64,000 nt of DNA from Senecio squalidus (Eukaryota; Streptophyta; Magnoliopsida; Asterales; Asteraceae), in contig CAJVGC010000060.1 in assembly GCA_910822075.1 (NCBI GenBank), forward strand, positions 7,440,001 to 7,504,000, written 5' to 3'. Made by a program: the position numbers and the translations under genes. The notes under the pieces were generated by a model that made no database searches, was not told the DNA's origin, and saw nothing but the letters and a program-made list of their open reading frames with translations. Within the stretch, counting starts at the first letter, position 1. Each line of letters begins with the position of its first letter. Of this stretch, positions 1-13,275 are shown piece after piece.

Positions 1-170
1 TGAATATTTTCCTATACAAACTCGTCAAAATCAGAAGTTACCAATTTTAAATGATTTACCTAATTAAAAGAAATAAATGAAAAAAAAAAATTGGAGGGAA
101 ATAAGAAAAGGTGACGATATAACTCTACAAAAATGGATATCCTTGGAAAATATGTTCGTTTTTTCATACA

Positions 171-3100
171 TTATGCCGGAATGCAGAAGGATGAGCTTAA
201 AGGTGGAGGTAAGACACACACCAAATGAGGAGCAGCAGGATTGCAACATATATTAGCCCGGTTAACGTTTGGCAAGTCTAGCTGTGGCGGACGAACATAT
301 CCAGCAGCTAGTGGTACACATAATACCGAAATCTCAATTCTTGAACCTATCGTAGTGCAATAACCCCTCATTTAACTAAAAATAATAATCAAGTAAATTA
401 TATAAAATGTCCTCATTGTATATATTAAATTATGGTTTTCGTTGCAAAAGTTTGTTTATTATAAGGATCGTTCTAAGCCTGAAACTTGAAAAATTAATGT
501 GACAAGTTTAAAACTTTAAATTTTTAGGAATGATCCTTGTAATAAACAAACTTTATGGGATGAAATACATAATTTGGTATATACGATCTGGACCATTTAT
601 GTAATTTTCACAAAATAATCCATGAATTATGATTATGAAGCAGCTCTAAGTGTACCTTGTTTCGTCGAAAGAGTGGCATGGCCTCGTTTTCTTCCAGCAA
701 TCATCCAATTATTTGAATTCGCATTGACTTCATACATTAATTCCGTTTCAAAATAATTTATTCTTTCGACTCTCCATTTTATTGTAAATAGCTGCCCAAC
801 TCGAAGACCATTTGAAGGAAGAGGGACAAAACCAACTATTAAATAAGGTTCCAGCACAGGTCGTTGTAAAAAAAGTGTACTTTTGAATGTCAACAACGAT
901 GTGACATCATCATCAGGTCCTTTGATTTTTAAAGACATGGGGGAATGAGATCCAATATTTCTATCTCCGGTTATTTCATATTTCAGATTTAATAGTGTAT
1001 CAGGACGGACCGGTTTCTCTTCAGTAGTTTTAGTTCCAACGAATATATTGAACAAAATTCCCGTTCTAGATGCTGCAGGAACTATAAGTGGGAATAAGGC
1101 AGAAGTTGGTTTCCCATCATGAGAACAAAAGCCATCTTGTAGAATTAACCAAGCATCATGAATTGTTAACGAGGCCTTCACCTGTGAGTGAAGTATAACC
1201 TGGAAGAAAACAAGAATTAAAAGGCCCAAAAAATTAACACTCGGTATAAAAAAAACTATGAAATATGAAAGCAAACAGAAATTTTAATTTAAAGCTAACA
1301 ATACAGACCTGCAAAAGCAAAGCACTATTACTGCCTTGGTCTGTTACACGTGTGCTGACATGGAACGGGTCAGTGAAATGAACAGGTACAGTCCTATAAA
1401 TAACCAAAATAGTGTTAAGACAGAAAATCGCATTAAAGTCTCACGATAACAGAGGGCCGTGAAACCTTTTAAATATCTGATTACGTGTCACTCCAAATTC
1501 AAGTTTCAACGCTACTGTCCTAAGTCCATCGACAATGCTTGGTCTTGGTGTCGATATTGCTCCTACATAAAAATTGCTAAAAATATTATTAAGTCATGAT
1601 AAAATGAAATCGGAGAAAACGTGAACACGTTAATGATATCAAAACCTGCTGATGTTCCTCTTGCTAGACCATCACTGATGGCACACACTGGAATCCATAA
1701 AACGCTAACGACGCTGCTTGCCCACTCTGGTAACTCTATGCTACCATCCTTAAGAGTAATTTGAGCAAATTCTTTGGAAACAGATGAAGCGTTATTAATA
1801 TCACAGTTTGTATTTTCCAGTCCGTCTAAATTATGTGATTTATCGACGTATTTCTCCATTTCAATAGCATGTGACTCCTGAATCTTCAACCCAGGGCCAG
1901 GGTCGATGTACAAAATCCCGCCCTTGATGGAGTAATTGAGTGGCTTGACAATTATCCCAACCCACTGAGGTTCATTCATTAACAATGCAGATGAAACTGC
2001 TGCAGAAAGATCGACAAGGGACCTTGGTTTGAACACCTAAAATCGGAACAAAGAAACATGTTGAATTAGAAAGTATATGAGGTGTCAATTTCCAGCATTC
2101 ATGTTGGATGGGTCAACTAAAATAAAAAAATTACCTTTAACGGGGTCGAAGTAGCCCTATATTTTGATGCATTAAACTCTATATCCCTTTATTTAATATA
2201 TTTGATTAGACACACTAATTATATATAATATAATAAAACTTCTGGACAAATGTGTTTTGTGTCAACTGAACAGAACATTTCAACCCGTAATAAAAATTAC
2301 CCATATTGATTGTTAACTGAAACCCATGACCAGACCTTACCTCTAGAAAATTGCAATAGTGACTTGTATGTTTAGAGTGCATTAAAATCATTTTCAAGTT
2401 CTGCATCATGCATGAAAGTAGGATAACTACCTTTAAAATCGGCCTAGTCGGCTTATCGTAACTCATATCATCACTATCTGCAGGCCCACCTCTGTAGAAA
2501 CCATGAGACCTGAATCGTAAATGACCAATCTGCCCTGTAAGAACACCCAACACATAGGAACCAGGTTTTTGTGGGGGCAAGGAAAGAGTAATTGAATTTC
2601 TACCCGTGTTCAATATCGTAACACCACAGCTCCTGATTGCCTAAATATTTAATGAAAGAAATGTATATAAAAAATTCAACTTTCTAGTACCAATATTTGA
2701 CATGCAAGTTACGTTACCTTAACACGTTCATCGGCATTATTAGTAGCTGTCAAGGTCAGACTAAGCGATTCAAGTGTTATATCATCAGGAAATTCACTCC
2801 ATAAAGTCACAGACAAGTTACCCGGATCCCCATCACAAAGCTCCACAGGTGGGCCCGAATTCCCAGAAAATGTTATTAACGACGATACATCTAAAGGGAC
2901 AGGATTTTCCATTTTACCATGTGCAAGACGTACTACTTCTGCCTGAAAAACTTGGCGTTCTGTTGTCATGAACAAGCCCTTATCAAGAGAAAGCAATCTC
3001 ACACAAGATGATAGATAACTGGGTTGGTCGTTAAGTATTTTCTGGCATTCCGCTAAACTAGGAAGCACATCTGCCAATAAGTTTTGCCATCCATCTCCAG

Positions 3101-6100
3101 AGTAAAGAGCGCAAACCTTTTCATATAAATTTGCAGCTAGATCATAACTTCCTTGTTTAAAGTAAACAGATGCTATTTCACCATCAAGAACAACACCATG
3201 TCTTTTCCACCATGAAAAATGATAATTATCTGCAGTACCCTTTAATAGCTCCAGATTTTTTCGCTGATATAAACACATATTGATAAGTACTCCACACTTT
3301 ATAATGCGAATCAAAGAAGATATACTTATTACTTTATTAGCATCTCTTGGTAGCTTAATATAAAATAAAGTGAAATAAATGTAGCACTACTCTACGTAAC
3401 TACGTTGATGATAAGTTGAGATAATGATATGATTATGAACCATATACCTCAAACTCCTCTAAAGATGATAGTGATTTCCATAAACCAGGATCAGAAATAG
3501 TCTTGCGGAGAGCATGCTCAGCAGCCACAAAAACTTCTGCAAGCCTCGTTGTATCAATCGAGCTCTCGAAGTTTACTGGTGTTGAACTGGTCCTTGCAAT
3601 TGAAACAGGAGACGCTTGCGCTTCTGAATCTAAGCTGCCAGCATATAACATGTTTAACCAAAAAAGTTGGCAAGAAATGGAGAAAATTATATGGAGTAAT
3701 GTTTAAATAAGAAAAAATTACTAAAATGTCACTTTTAAACATGCATAATTTACATATTGTCACTATTTTAGTTTTTTTTTCCATATATTATTATAATGTC
3801 ATCTATTTAGCCAAATTCATTTTTGGTGAAATCCCTTTAAAACTGTCAAACAAATTTAATTTTTATAATAATGTCACCAATTTCACAAATTCATTTTCGG
3901 AGTAATCCATCTAAAAACGATTTGTAATATATATGTTAAAAAGTGTTATTTAGCATGATTATTTAATAAATGGAAAAAATTAAAATAATAAAAGAATCCT
4001 ACTTTTAAAGTTTCAATATCCTTGTATGAGCTTGACAACTAAAAACTCAATTTTGAAGACGTGTAATAGGAATTATTTACATACCCATCGAGAAATGTTG
4101 AGTGACCATCAGACACTTCGAACATGTTCCCAGCAGAAACAGAGGGTCTTCGACGATTAGCCTCACGCAGAAGAGAAGAGGGTTCAAGAGGCAATGCTTT
4201 CTTCTGAATACCAAAATTCGTCCTTGGAGTAGCTTGTAGAATCGTCTATAATACAGTTCAAACATATTGATTACTTAAAACAGATGTCATTAGATAAGTA
4301 TAGAGCATAAAAATAGAAGTAGAGGCGATTAACAAGGATCCGACAATAAAGAAATTTCAAATTGGTCACTAATATTTCAGTTCTGTTTCCTGACTGACAT
4401 GCTAAATCATCGACTTAAACTTTGGTGAAATTTCTATTTTGCAACACACTTTATATTATTTAATAAAAGACTGAAACTTTCAAAATTTCCAATTTAAGGT
4501 GAGTTGACTTGGTTACCCAGTCAAAATGATAACGTGGCGGCAGAAATCAAACTATGACCATGTTGACTTTTTTCTGTTGTGGACTGACATGGCACTTGAA
4601 ATTCGGTTAATTCATAAATGTTGTATTATCAAGATGCTTGTCTACATCCTTTTGGCTCACAGTATAGCAAATTGCCTGAGGTTCTAGCAACAATCAACGA
4701 AAAGTACAAAAAATAAAAATTGACGATGCATACCTTTTTTTTCTTAAGGACCTCGGATGAAGCATCAGGGGGAACTGAAGGCCAAAGTGCCGGTTTAGGC
4801 CAGGGTAGCATGCTAAGCGATGCACTGTACAGAAAAAAGGGTACATTCGAGAATGTAGAAATATCAACTTATAGGAACATAACAGCGAGGGATTCAAAGC
4901 CCACCTGTTGACTGGACTTCTTTCTATATCATATCCAAGTAAATATGCCAGCCTCATGAACTGCCAAATATCATGAATGAAATTTCAATGAGCATAGACC
5001 TATTAAAAGCCAACTATAAAAAAAAAAATCATACCTTAGCTCGGCATAGAGAGTATAATTCCCCCCGTATACGGTAGTATTCTTTTTCAATCTCTGGAAT
5101 CACTATCCCATCTTTGTAATGGTCGGCAGTTGCATTCACCAAGCCTAAGCATGATGTTAGGACCCAAACTTCCCTCAAACAAAAGGGCAAAATACTCTGC
5201 GGGAAACAACCACAGAAAATAGCAATAATATATGAAAAATGTTAATACACTCTACAAAAATCGATCTGGAATGAATGCCAACCTCATTTAGGGCTAATGC
5301 TTCTGAGAAGCTAACTATAAATGAAAAACCCATTGATGCAACCTCAAACGGACGGTGTAGTTTGAACAACAGCTGTAAAAAACTAGGAATATGAGATAAT
5401 GTCTATGACTAATTTGACATGCAGAAACTGGTTTGAGTATATCTAACTAACATCCTAACTGGACCAATATATATTATATTACCTTAGCTTGACAGGCAAA
5501 TAAGTATTGTCGGAATTCAAACTCCCTAAAGGAACTATCTTGAACAAACTGTGTCAGTTGTTTGTTTCCAGGGTTAAGCATCGCGGATTGATCATCTCCA
5601 TGTTCCATTCCTCCAAAGTCCCTCTGTTTATTTGAGCTATTAACTGTATCATGCGGGAAAAAAAGACTTAAGGATACTGCATAGCTTAATTACCTAAGTT
5701 GACATAAAATAAAGTCAAATAACATATAACATATAGCATATACATTAAGCACCTGTTTCCATGTAACGGAGCTCTAGTTCACAATATTCCCGCAGTGAAT
5801 CCTCATGAAGACAGGCCATGTCAAACATGAATGCCATGCTTTCCTGCATGTAAAATTAATGATTTAGAGACACGAGACTTCATTCTGTCTAAGCGGTAGG
5901 ATTTGGTATTCCTATTCAGATAGTTTAGATCATATAACTACTATAAATTACTTGAAACACATTAGTTTTAACAGGGAAGTGAACGATGCTCGGAGATTGG
6001 AAATAATGATGAATAATATTCATTATTAAGAATTCTACCTACACAAGTTTTATCCTAACACAAAGTCTTGGGTACCTTCAAAATAAAATAATTACAGAAG

Positions 6101-7604
6101 CTCCAAACTGGCATTAAACGTTGTTCACTGAGCTTACGAAGCTCATCCTCATAGAACTGGATCCTCCTATCAAGAGTGTTTCTGAGGCACTCCATAACTT
6201 TGAATTCCAACTCTTCCCAAAAAGTGACTTCCGGTTCATGTAGATCAAATTTGCAGCACCTGGTGAACCAGTACTCCTGGGTCAGAAAAGAGACCCAAAT
6301 CGGCCATTTTATCACCACTATAATGTAAGAAAAGTATAGAAAATACGATTCAAATTTATGAGTTTAAGAATAATGTGATATGTTCCCTCGTGGTGATATT
6401 GACTAACAGATGTGACCTTTTGGATATTATCCTCCCAAAGTGAAGTTGGGCAGCTAATTTGAAAATAATTCTTTTAGCAAAGTGCTTTTACAACGCATTT
6501 ATAATTCTATTACGTTTTGCATTAAAAGTTTTAAGAAATACAAAATTCATAAATACTGAACGCCCGTTCTTTCTAAAGATTGAAGGCCCGTTCTTTCTTT
6601 AGATTAGCATCCATTTCACGAAAGCGTGATCAGTGAAGTATTTGATGTTAAAACAAGGGCTCATTATAAGCGTAATAATGGATAAAGTTTACCTTTCTCT
6701 CCTTCTTGAGTTAAAATCAACTTCAACTCTAGCATAAACTTTCTTTGCCATCTTATACGCTTGGTCATTATTTGATGTGGCCTTGGACACGAAAACAATA
6801 AACCACTCCTTCTCATCATTTTGCAGTTTTAACTTCAAACGCGGTTTCAGTATCGTTTTGAACTCATCTAAGTCCTAAGAATACAACATCTCGTCATTTT
6901 CAACCAACAAACCAATTAAAGGTATGCTAAACTGTTTCAAATTACCTCACATGTCACAAGAACCATAGTTACATACGGTTCCTGAAACCAAAAAAACGAT
7001 TGCTCCTGAGTGAGCCTGCTACGGATCCTTGAATCTGATGTAAGTATAAACTCAACTGGCAGGTTTTCAATCGCCACAGGACTACGAGTTTTGTTGTTTA
7101 ATATAGCTTTCTTAAACGGAATCCGTTGTTCAAACCGTTCCTTCACAAGTGGCCATAAATCATTCACATCCTCAACTGTAATTCAATTCAATATGTATTA
7201 ACTCAGATTATACCTTATAACGTTACAAAAATAAAACTTAATCGGGAATAGTGTTGTTAGTATAAACTCAAGTAACAGTTTATCACTTATCACCGATACA
7301 GATCACTCAAACTTTGCAGCTAGAATTCAGCTCGATTTATATAATTCAGAACGTAAGCACGTTAAGGAAAGTTAACATTTTCAGCTGAAATCAAACATAC
7401 ATGTCCTCTAAGTGGCTAATGAAGAGATATATGATAACGAGTTTGTTCCGGTTCTCGAATCGGTCCTTATGTTATAACTAGTGTAAAATGTAGGTAGGTT
7501 AAAATCAAATATAAAAACATGAGCTGATTAGGAATGGTACCGGCAATGACGATGCGATCGGATGAGTTTTTGATAGATTGAAACTGAGATAAGAAATTCG
7601 CCAT
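171..7604 (-). CDS. TRS130: TRAPPII tethering complex subunit TRS130 (TRAPPC10 homologue), 19 exons
   Basis: Exons read from splice borders and continuity of the protein: 7541-7604, 6946-7175, 6693-6874, 6076-6259, 5753-5843, 5483-5643, 5283-5372, 5035-5196, 4905-4960, 4734-4824, 4085-4245, 3448-3634, 2718-3263, 2431-2640, 1646-2036, 1466-1562, 1309-1393, 656-1199, 171-346. They total 3708 nt in frame (1235 residues), close to the ~1260 residues I recall for Arabidopsis TRS130 (CLUB). The start MANFLSQFQSIKNS and stretches such as NLPVEFILT, RHGVVLDGEIA, CQKILNDQ, FSGNSGPP, PPQKPGSYVLGV, MIAGRKRGH and VPLAAGYVRPPQL match that family throughout. The family product is a core subunit of TRAPPII, a nucleotide-exchange complex for RAB-A/Rab11-type GTPases at the trans-Golgi network, needed for cytokinesis and cell-plate assembly. 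No frame break was seen, so the gene is probably functional. Individual borders could be off by a few bases. Confidence 0.95.
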
Positions 7605-8655
7605 CAATCAATCTGCAAATAATAATATCGCTGAATTTTAAATTGTTTCAAAAAATGGAATTGTAAACCGGAGTGAGGATCAGTCGGTGTGTGTAGTTGT
7701 GGATTGATATGATTGTACACGTGGAATCGCCTTTCCGCCATTGATGGTTTCGGATGATTCGGTATGATTGCAGGACTGGACTCATTCCACCCTTGAGACT
7801 CAACCGTTATGCCTGATTTTTATTTTCTTTCTTATTATATTATATTATTATGATTACGGTTTCTTTCGGCTTAGTTCAACTTGATAAGCTCATAAGCCGA
7901 AAAGGTTAGGCTTTCGAGCTTATCAAAATTAACATAAGCTCATAAGTCCGTTATATAAGTCGAAACAAACATCCCTAAATCAAATGATTATGTTTATGAG
8001 CTTATTTTGATTAGTTTGAGCACAAGTAAAGTCTTATAGCTATCTTTTTTTCGAGCTAAATAAATGTATATCTTAATATGTTTTTTCGTTGATGTTTAAT
8101 TGGGTTGTAAAAAATATATATTGAACTTACATTATCACAATAAAAGTGGTTGCAATAGGAGGCCAATTAAGATTGAAGAGTAGGTTGAAACCAACTTGTC
8201 TCACGGCTATTAGATTAACAATATAAAAAATCATCGAAAGCAAGATCTTCTGTTTTTGTAAATGTACTAGAATATGTAAATTGTTATGTTATAACTTTTG
8301 TTTATTCATTTGATTTTATCTTTAAGGATACGTAACAAAGATGTTATTGTTTTAATCATTGTAAGATAAGCGAGGTTACCTTCGAGGACTATAGATGTAG
8401 GAAAAGTAATGTGCGATGGACTTTTAACTCGTTGAAAGTTTTTGATGGTATGTTTACATTTTGTCTATCTCTACACATACGATGACCATGTTACAAATTC
8501 CTATATTTGTTATTTAAAGTTTGAGTTTTCATTGGGGTTTTTTTGTCCTTTTCAAAATTGATGTATATTTTTAACTTACAAATTCCTCTTCCTATAAAAA
8601 TTAGTGGAGGGCATGCTACAAAGTTAAAAGGACTTCTGACGTATGGAGAGCTTAC
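7605..8655. other. TRS130 upstream region, no gene seen
   Basis: The first ~200 bases before the TRS130 start codon should hold its 5' UTR and promoter, but no clear TATA box stands out. At 7870-8050 there are AT-rich short inverted motifs of the form AAGCTCATAAG, as in old MITE remnants. No supported ORF on either strand. Confidence 0.5.
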
Positions 8656-9584
8656 TTATCGGCTTTTATAAATGACGTGCAAGACTGTCTTCAAAGGCGG
8701 GCGAGATGGGCGACCGCTTAGGGCCTCCGAATTTTATGTATATATTATGGTTTTATACATTCATATAATAAAATTAAGTTTAATAAGTTAAAAGATGTAC
8801 TTTTCTATCTATAGAGCAACAACAACAATGATACCCAATCTCGTAGAAAGTGAGATGAAGACAATCTTTCCTCTACAAATTTAGAGAGCGGTTAACTTAA
8901 ATCTACGAGGCCGGTTTTTGAAGGTACACTATATTAATGCGTATTTATTAGCAAATCTCAAAATGAAGGAAGAAATATATAGATTGGCTAAAAATTATAA
9001 TTGGAGGCCTCAAAATTAGTAAGATCATAGCAAAATTTGGCCACACTTGAGTTTTAAATTAATTGGGTCAAAACAATGATTTTTATTGAGTATAAGTACT
9101 TCATTAAAGAGCTTATATCGACAAAAGCTAGGACTGGTGTTTGATTGAAGAAAGATTCTCGAGCCCCCATTAGAGAGTAGTCACTCATGGATAGTTTTAG
9201 ATGCGCCGGTAGTTCATGCGATTATTATTTATTATTTGGTTATGAAACTTTGATGGGAATAACCTGATTTTCTCCTTTGATGGTTTATGCGATCTTGCTT
9301 TGCAATTGTTGTGTTTCTATTTATAAGTTTTTTCGGGATATTTGTCCCCTTTAGTGAAAAAAAAGGCTAGGAGGATAATGATTTCACGCAATATGTATTT
9401 ATTATATTTATCGAAATGAAACCTTTCTATAACGGCTTCATTTACAAGTACTAGATTAATTTAAATCAAAAAAGTTATATATAAAATGTGCTTTTCACGT
9501 AAGATCTATCTACATTAGGACCTCATTGTATAATTTAATATATTGTGTCTCGGGCCTCCATAATCTCGGATACGGCCCTGAATT
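8656..9584. mobile_element. Degenerate hAT-like element, non-coding
   Basis: The left side (about 8680-8735) reads GGCGGGCGA..CTTAGGGCCTCCGAATTTTATG. The right side (about 9545-9584) reads CGGGCCTCCATAATC..ACGGCCCTG. These GGCCTCC/GGCCCTG ends resemble the hAT element at 15580-16730. The inside has no coding capacity but holds another GGAGGCCTCAAAATT motif near 9004. No clean 8-bp target duplication could be found, so the limits are approximate. Confidence 0.35.
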
Positions 9585-10518
9585 GACTTGATTACATGTC
9601 AACATAACACGTTTTCGCCGGTATAAAATATGGTATGTTTAAATTTACAAATTCCCATCCCTATAGATGGACTTATTTTTTTTTGTATAGACAATTGTTA
9701 TATAGAATAATAGAAATTGCATTGATGTGAACCAATAAATCTATATTTAGTGTAAACTAGACATGTGATAATATTAGATTGAAGTGTACGCTTATTTAAA
9801 ACACTGATATATTGAGACCCAAAATTAGATGGTTGAACTCCCTTGCGGGGTCCTATGGGCAACAAGTCACTAAATTACAAGTTGCCTTTTTGATCGGCAT
9901 GAGAGTTTGTGACTCACGGACTTTCGTTGGCCAGAGTATTTGTTAAATGACTTGCTCAATGAGCAAAAGGTTCAGTGACTCACTAATGGTTATTGTTTAA
10001 AAGTCGAAAATTTGATATCGAATAAGTGATGCTATTGATTGATGATATGCACACGAAATTGCAAATTCAACTTGGACTAATACATCTGACCATAAACATG
10101 TCTTTGTTCGGTACTCCGTGCTATAACTTTTTCTTTCAAAAAACAAATGTTATATATTCGTTTCGAAACTCACTTTCTATAACCATATCATACATCTTGC
10201 ATCTGTCGTTTCATACATTCGCGGTTGTTTCATTTCATTCGGCTTTGTTATTATCATTAAAACTAAAAAAAATCTCAAGTACTCAACAATTTTATGGAGT
10301 TGGAGTTAAAAAAAACTTTAAACATATAACGAGTTGAGTCAAACTCGATCTTATTAAGACTTGACACAAGTTCGAATCTGTCCTTTATTTAGGAGTTAGA
10401 ACCCATGTAATTGAACATATACGATAAAAGAATGAATAAATTTTATTATAAGAAATCTAACATGAGTTAAATAACTAACTCAATCTGTAATTACAAAAAA
10501 GAAAATAAAAATAATGAT
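9585..10518. other. Intergenic, no supported gene
   Basis: AT-rich intergenic DNA. An open frame at 10026-10337 has ordinary intergenic composition and no recognisable motif, so it is not called. The last ~100 bases should hold the 3' UTR of the small gene at 10519. Confidence 0.5.
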
Positions 10519-10815
10519 CTAAGCATCATCCATGGACATAACCGAAAGCCGGCTAGGCGTTGGTTGGAAATTAAACCATCGTTTAGTCAACTTCCTAACC
10601 GGTGGAGTCAACGCTCTTCGTACAATCTCTTTACTAGCACGTCGTCTTCTAGGCGGCACCATCTCTCGGCTACTATTCCTTCTAACCAAGGACGTATTCG
10701 AATTGTGTCTACGTGACCTTGGCGAAGGCGAAGGCATGTTGTTAAGCAAATCCATGTACTTTTCGACGGGAATCGATGATCTTTTGATTGGAGAAGGGTG
10801 TTGTATAGTAGTCAT
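10519..10815 (-). CDS. Small basic Ser/Arg/Pro-rich protein (98 aa), unknown function
   Basis: Single-exon ORF. Its composition is biased: Arg clusters (SPRSRRHNSN, PPRRRRASKEIVRR), Ser/Pro motifs of phosphosite type, a KLTKRWFNF segment, and the ending PTPSRLSVMSMDDA. No signal peptide or membrane segment is visible. The frame stays open upstream to 10968, but a TATA box at 10876-10883 would place transcription start near 10846. An upstream in-frame ATG at 10840-10842 lies almost on that site, so the ATG at 10813-10815 is preferred. I do not recognise the family. The basic composition suggests a nuclear or nucleic-acid-associated protein, which is inference only. The reading frame and TATA box support a real gene. 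Confidence 0.6.
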   Translation of the reverse strand: MTTIQHPSPIKRSSIPVEKYMDLLNNMPSPSPRSRRHNSNTSLVRRNSSREMVPPRRRRASKEIVRRALTPPVRKLTKRWFNFQPTPSRLSVMSMDDA

Positions 10816-10875
10816 TTTTGTGTTATGTTTATTTATGATCATGAATGAATGAGTCTTGGGCTTGAAATAAAGTGG

Positions 10876-10883
10876 TTTATATA
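10876..10883 (-). promoter_or_regulatory. TATA box of the 98-aa protein gene
   Basis: TATATAAA on the minus strand, 61 bases before the chosen ATG. The spacing suits a short plant 5' UTR. Confidence 0.5.
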
Positions 10884-10968
10884 AGTGGATGACAAATGGG
10901 TAATTTGAAGATGTGTTGACTTTGACTTTGTGGGTGTTTAATTTTGACACACGGAAATGCCACTTCAA

Positions 10969-12058
10969 CGTTATCGTTATGTCGTCTATTTTCGACCGTT
11001 AATGTGAATTGAATTGAAGACCGTTAACGGCAGCTTCTGGACCGTTAACGTCCCCTACGCGTTATTGGATATTTAAATGGGTTTTTTTTTTTTTTCTAGT
11101 TGATGATAATGTTTGAGATATTTATTTGGTGTATTAATTAAATAGAAAATTACAAAATATTCATTATGCAATTATATTTCGAAAATATTTATTACATTTG
11201 TAAAATTTATCATGAGAATTAAATGTGGCTCGCTCCACATCATTCTAACTTCATATATATATCATGAGAATTAAATGTGGCTCGCGTCGAAAATGAGTTG
11301 TTCAAATTGTGCAACGTTCACGCGTCACATTTTCGCGCTATATTCTCGCGCCATTTTACCACTCATTTAATTCTCACGACAAAAAATATGACGCAAAAAC
11401 TTTTCGCGAATTTAGTGATCATTTTGGAAATATGCAAGTATCAGATGAGTACTTTTGTAATTTTCTCTTAATTATATCAAAAGTTTATTTTCTAATAAAT
11501 TTGATTCTTCTTCAGTACCAAAAATTGTTTACGGACGAAAGAAAAAAAGGTTAGATACAACTGATATCGGTTGGAGTTAATGAAATGTCAGTTATGACCT
11601 TGATTTAAAGCATCATTGGTTTGAAAATATGTAATTCTACTATTTATAAAAATAGAAAATTTAGAAGATTATAACTTTGATTTTAAAATTTGACAATAAT
11701 TTTAAAATAAACAAAAACAAAAATATGAAGTGACATAACAGACCGAGAAAATAATACACGATTAATATTATTTTCTTTTGAGTTTAATAAATATAATTTT
11801 TAACTAATTGAACCGAATTAGATCATAACTCAAAGTTTTAAATTTGAAGTCGAGTTTACAAGTTTGCATCCTATCCAAGTCAATTTTCGTAGTGTATAAC
11901 AAAACTCAAAACCAAAACAACACAATTCGAATAACCTATAAACCGCTAAACCAAACGCCATGGACCCCTTCTACTCCTCCTCACCTAACACACCTCCACG
12001 GCTCCTCACCCAACACACACACACACACACACATATTTTTTACATATATATATATATA
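10969..12058. other. Intergenic with short direct repeats and a (CA)n tract
   Basis: A ~23-bp direct repeat containing CATGAGAATTAAATGTGGCTC occurs at about 11210 and 11263. Between 11285 and 11470 lie several CGCG-containing motifs (TTTTCGCGC, TCTCGCGCC, TTTTCGCGAA) and a GTGATCATTTTGG..TTTTGTAATTTT context, resembling the interior of the MITE at 38704. A (CA)n run lies at about 12012-12032, just before the next MITE. No supported coding region. Confidence 0.4.
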
Positions 12059-12382
12059 GTAATTGGATCGGGTAAGAACGGCCCAAAGTATAGGAACGCT
12101 AAGAACCAATGCTGACCGTCCGATTAAGGTGATGATCAGTAGTAACCACTTACTACTGATCAGTAGTAACCTTACTACTGATCAGCACTGCGAGGTTTGA
12201 TATAAAAATTTTAATCGGACGGCCAGAATTTGTTGCTGATCAGTAGTAAATGGTTACTACTGATCAGTAGTAAGGGGTCTATTGATCAGTAGTAAGTGGT
12301 TACTACTGATCGTCACCTTAATCGGACGGTCAACATTGGTTCATAGCGTTCCTATACTTCGGACCGTTCTTACCCGAACCTC

Positions 12383-12386
<4 letters not shown>
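12059..12386. mobile_element. Foldback MITE with ~110-bp inverted arms, inserted in a (TA)n tract
   Basis: The left arm begins TCGGGTAAGAACGG and the right arm, read on the minus strand, begins with the same TCGGGTAAGAACGG. Both continue through TATAGGAACGCTA, GAACCAAT, GACCGTCCGATTAAGG and a row of CTGATCAGTAGTAA units. The arms pair almost completely, leaving a short centre near 12190-12240. The element is bounded by TATATATA on the left and a long (TA)n on the right. It has no coding capacity. A TA-targeting superfamily (Tc1/mariner-like) is possible but not proven. Confidence 0.8.

Positions 12387-12459
<73 letters not shown>
12387..12459. repeat. (TA)n microsatellite
   Basis: Uninterrupted TA dinucleotides directly abutting the right end of the foldback MITE. 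Confidence 0.95.
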
Positions 12460-12461
<2 letters not shown>

Positions 12462-12899
12462 AAAAAGGGACTTAAATGCCACATGACGATATAAGGTCCC
12501 TTGGATGAGTTATCTTCTGTGATTTCAGCCGTTAGATCAGATTGATAATGTCATCAAAGACTATTTCTATTTTTCACCCTCTTATAATACATAATTACAT
12601 TTTCTCTTTCATTTACATCTCCACTGAAATAAAAAAAGGGTTAATGCACCCGAGGGTCACTGTACTATTCGTGAAAATCCAATTGGGTGATTGAACAAAA
12701 AAAAGTTGTAAAATTTTCATTATACTTTAAAAAATGTTTAAAATGATCACTCATGCTTTAAAAAAAGTTTAAATTCGTCATTTGGATGACTGGTAACCTG
12801 CTGAACCGGATAACCTTGTTGACTTGTGACTTGTTGACTAAACCCTTATCACCACTATTACCCAATTTCACCCATTTATCACCACTATTACCCAAAATG

Positions 12900-13275
12900 A
12901 TTGACATAATAACACAAATTTACAGCGGTGACAGCGGTGATGATGATGAATGATTTGATGAATTCGGCGATGATTGTGGAGAGAAGAGGAATGAATGAGT
13001 GAGATAATGATTTGAAAGTGGCGATTAGTGTGAGATTTTGTTTTTTTGATTATGGATTGATGTGTGCTGTAGGTGATTGAAGCTATTCCGGCGACGGCGT
13101 GGATGACGACGGCGACGGTGAGGAGTGAAGTTAGGGAAATGGAACCGGAGGAGATGATGGCGATGGAGATGAAGAGGATGAGTGGCATGAAGAGGAGAGA
13201 AATGGTGATGAAATGGATGGAATTTGTGTTGAGGATTCGGAGTGTTTGCGCGAAGATTGGATACCAGTTCGGGGC
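12900..13275 (-). pseudogene. Captured fragment of a multi-pass membrane-protein gene
   Basis: Directly after the YKT6 part the same frame reads NWYPIFAQTLRILNTNSIHF, then long hydrophobic runs (ISLLFMPLILFISIAII, LLTVAVVIHAVAGIASI). After about 13040 a neighbouring frame takes over with more hydrophobic sequence (FIPLLSTIIAEFIKSF, FIIITAVTAV), as expected of a decayed coding fragment with one frame shift. The layout resembles plant four- to six-helix membrane proteins of unknown function, but I cannot name the donor with confidence. Confidence 0.45.

Noticed and set aside
10340..10390. AGTTCGAATCT near 10370 as a Pol III B box
   Set aside because: No matching A box upstream and no flanking SINE structure.
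12282..12494. Open frame reading as Tyr-Ile repeats (also at 14096-14358)
   Set aside because: Produced by the (TA)n microsatellites; not coding.
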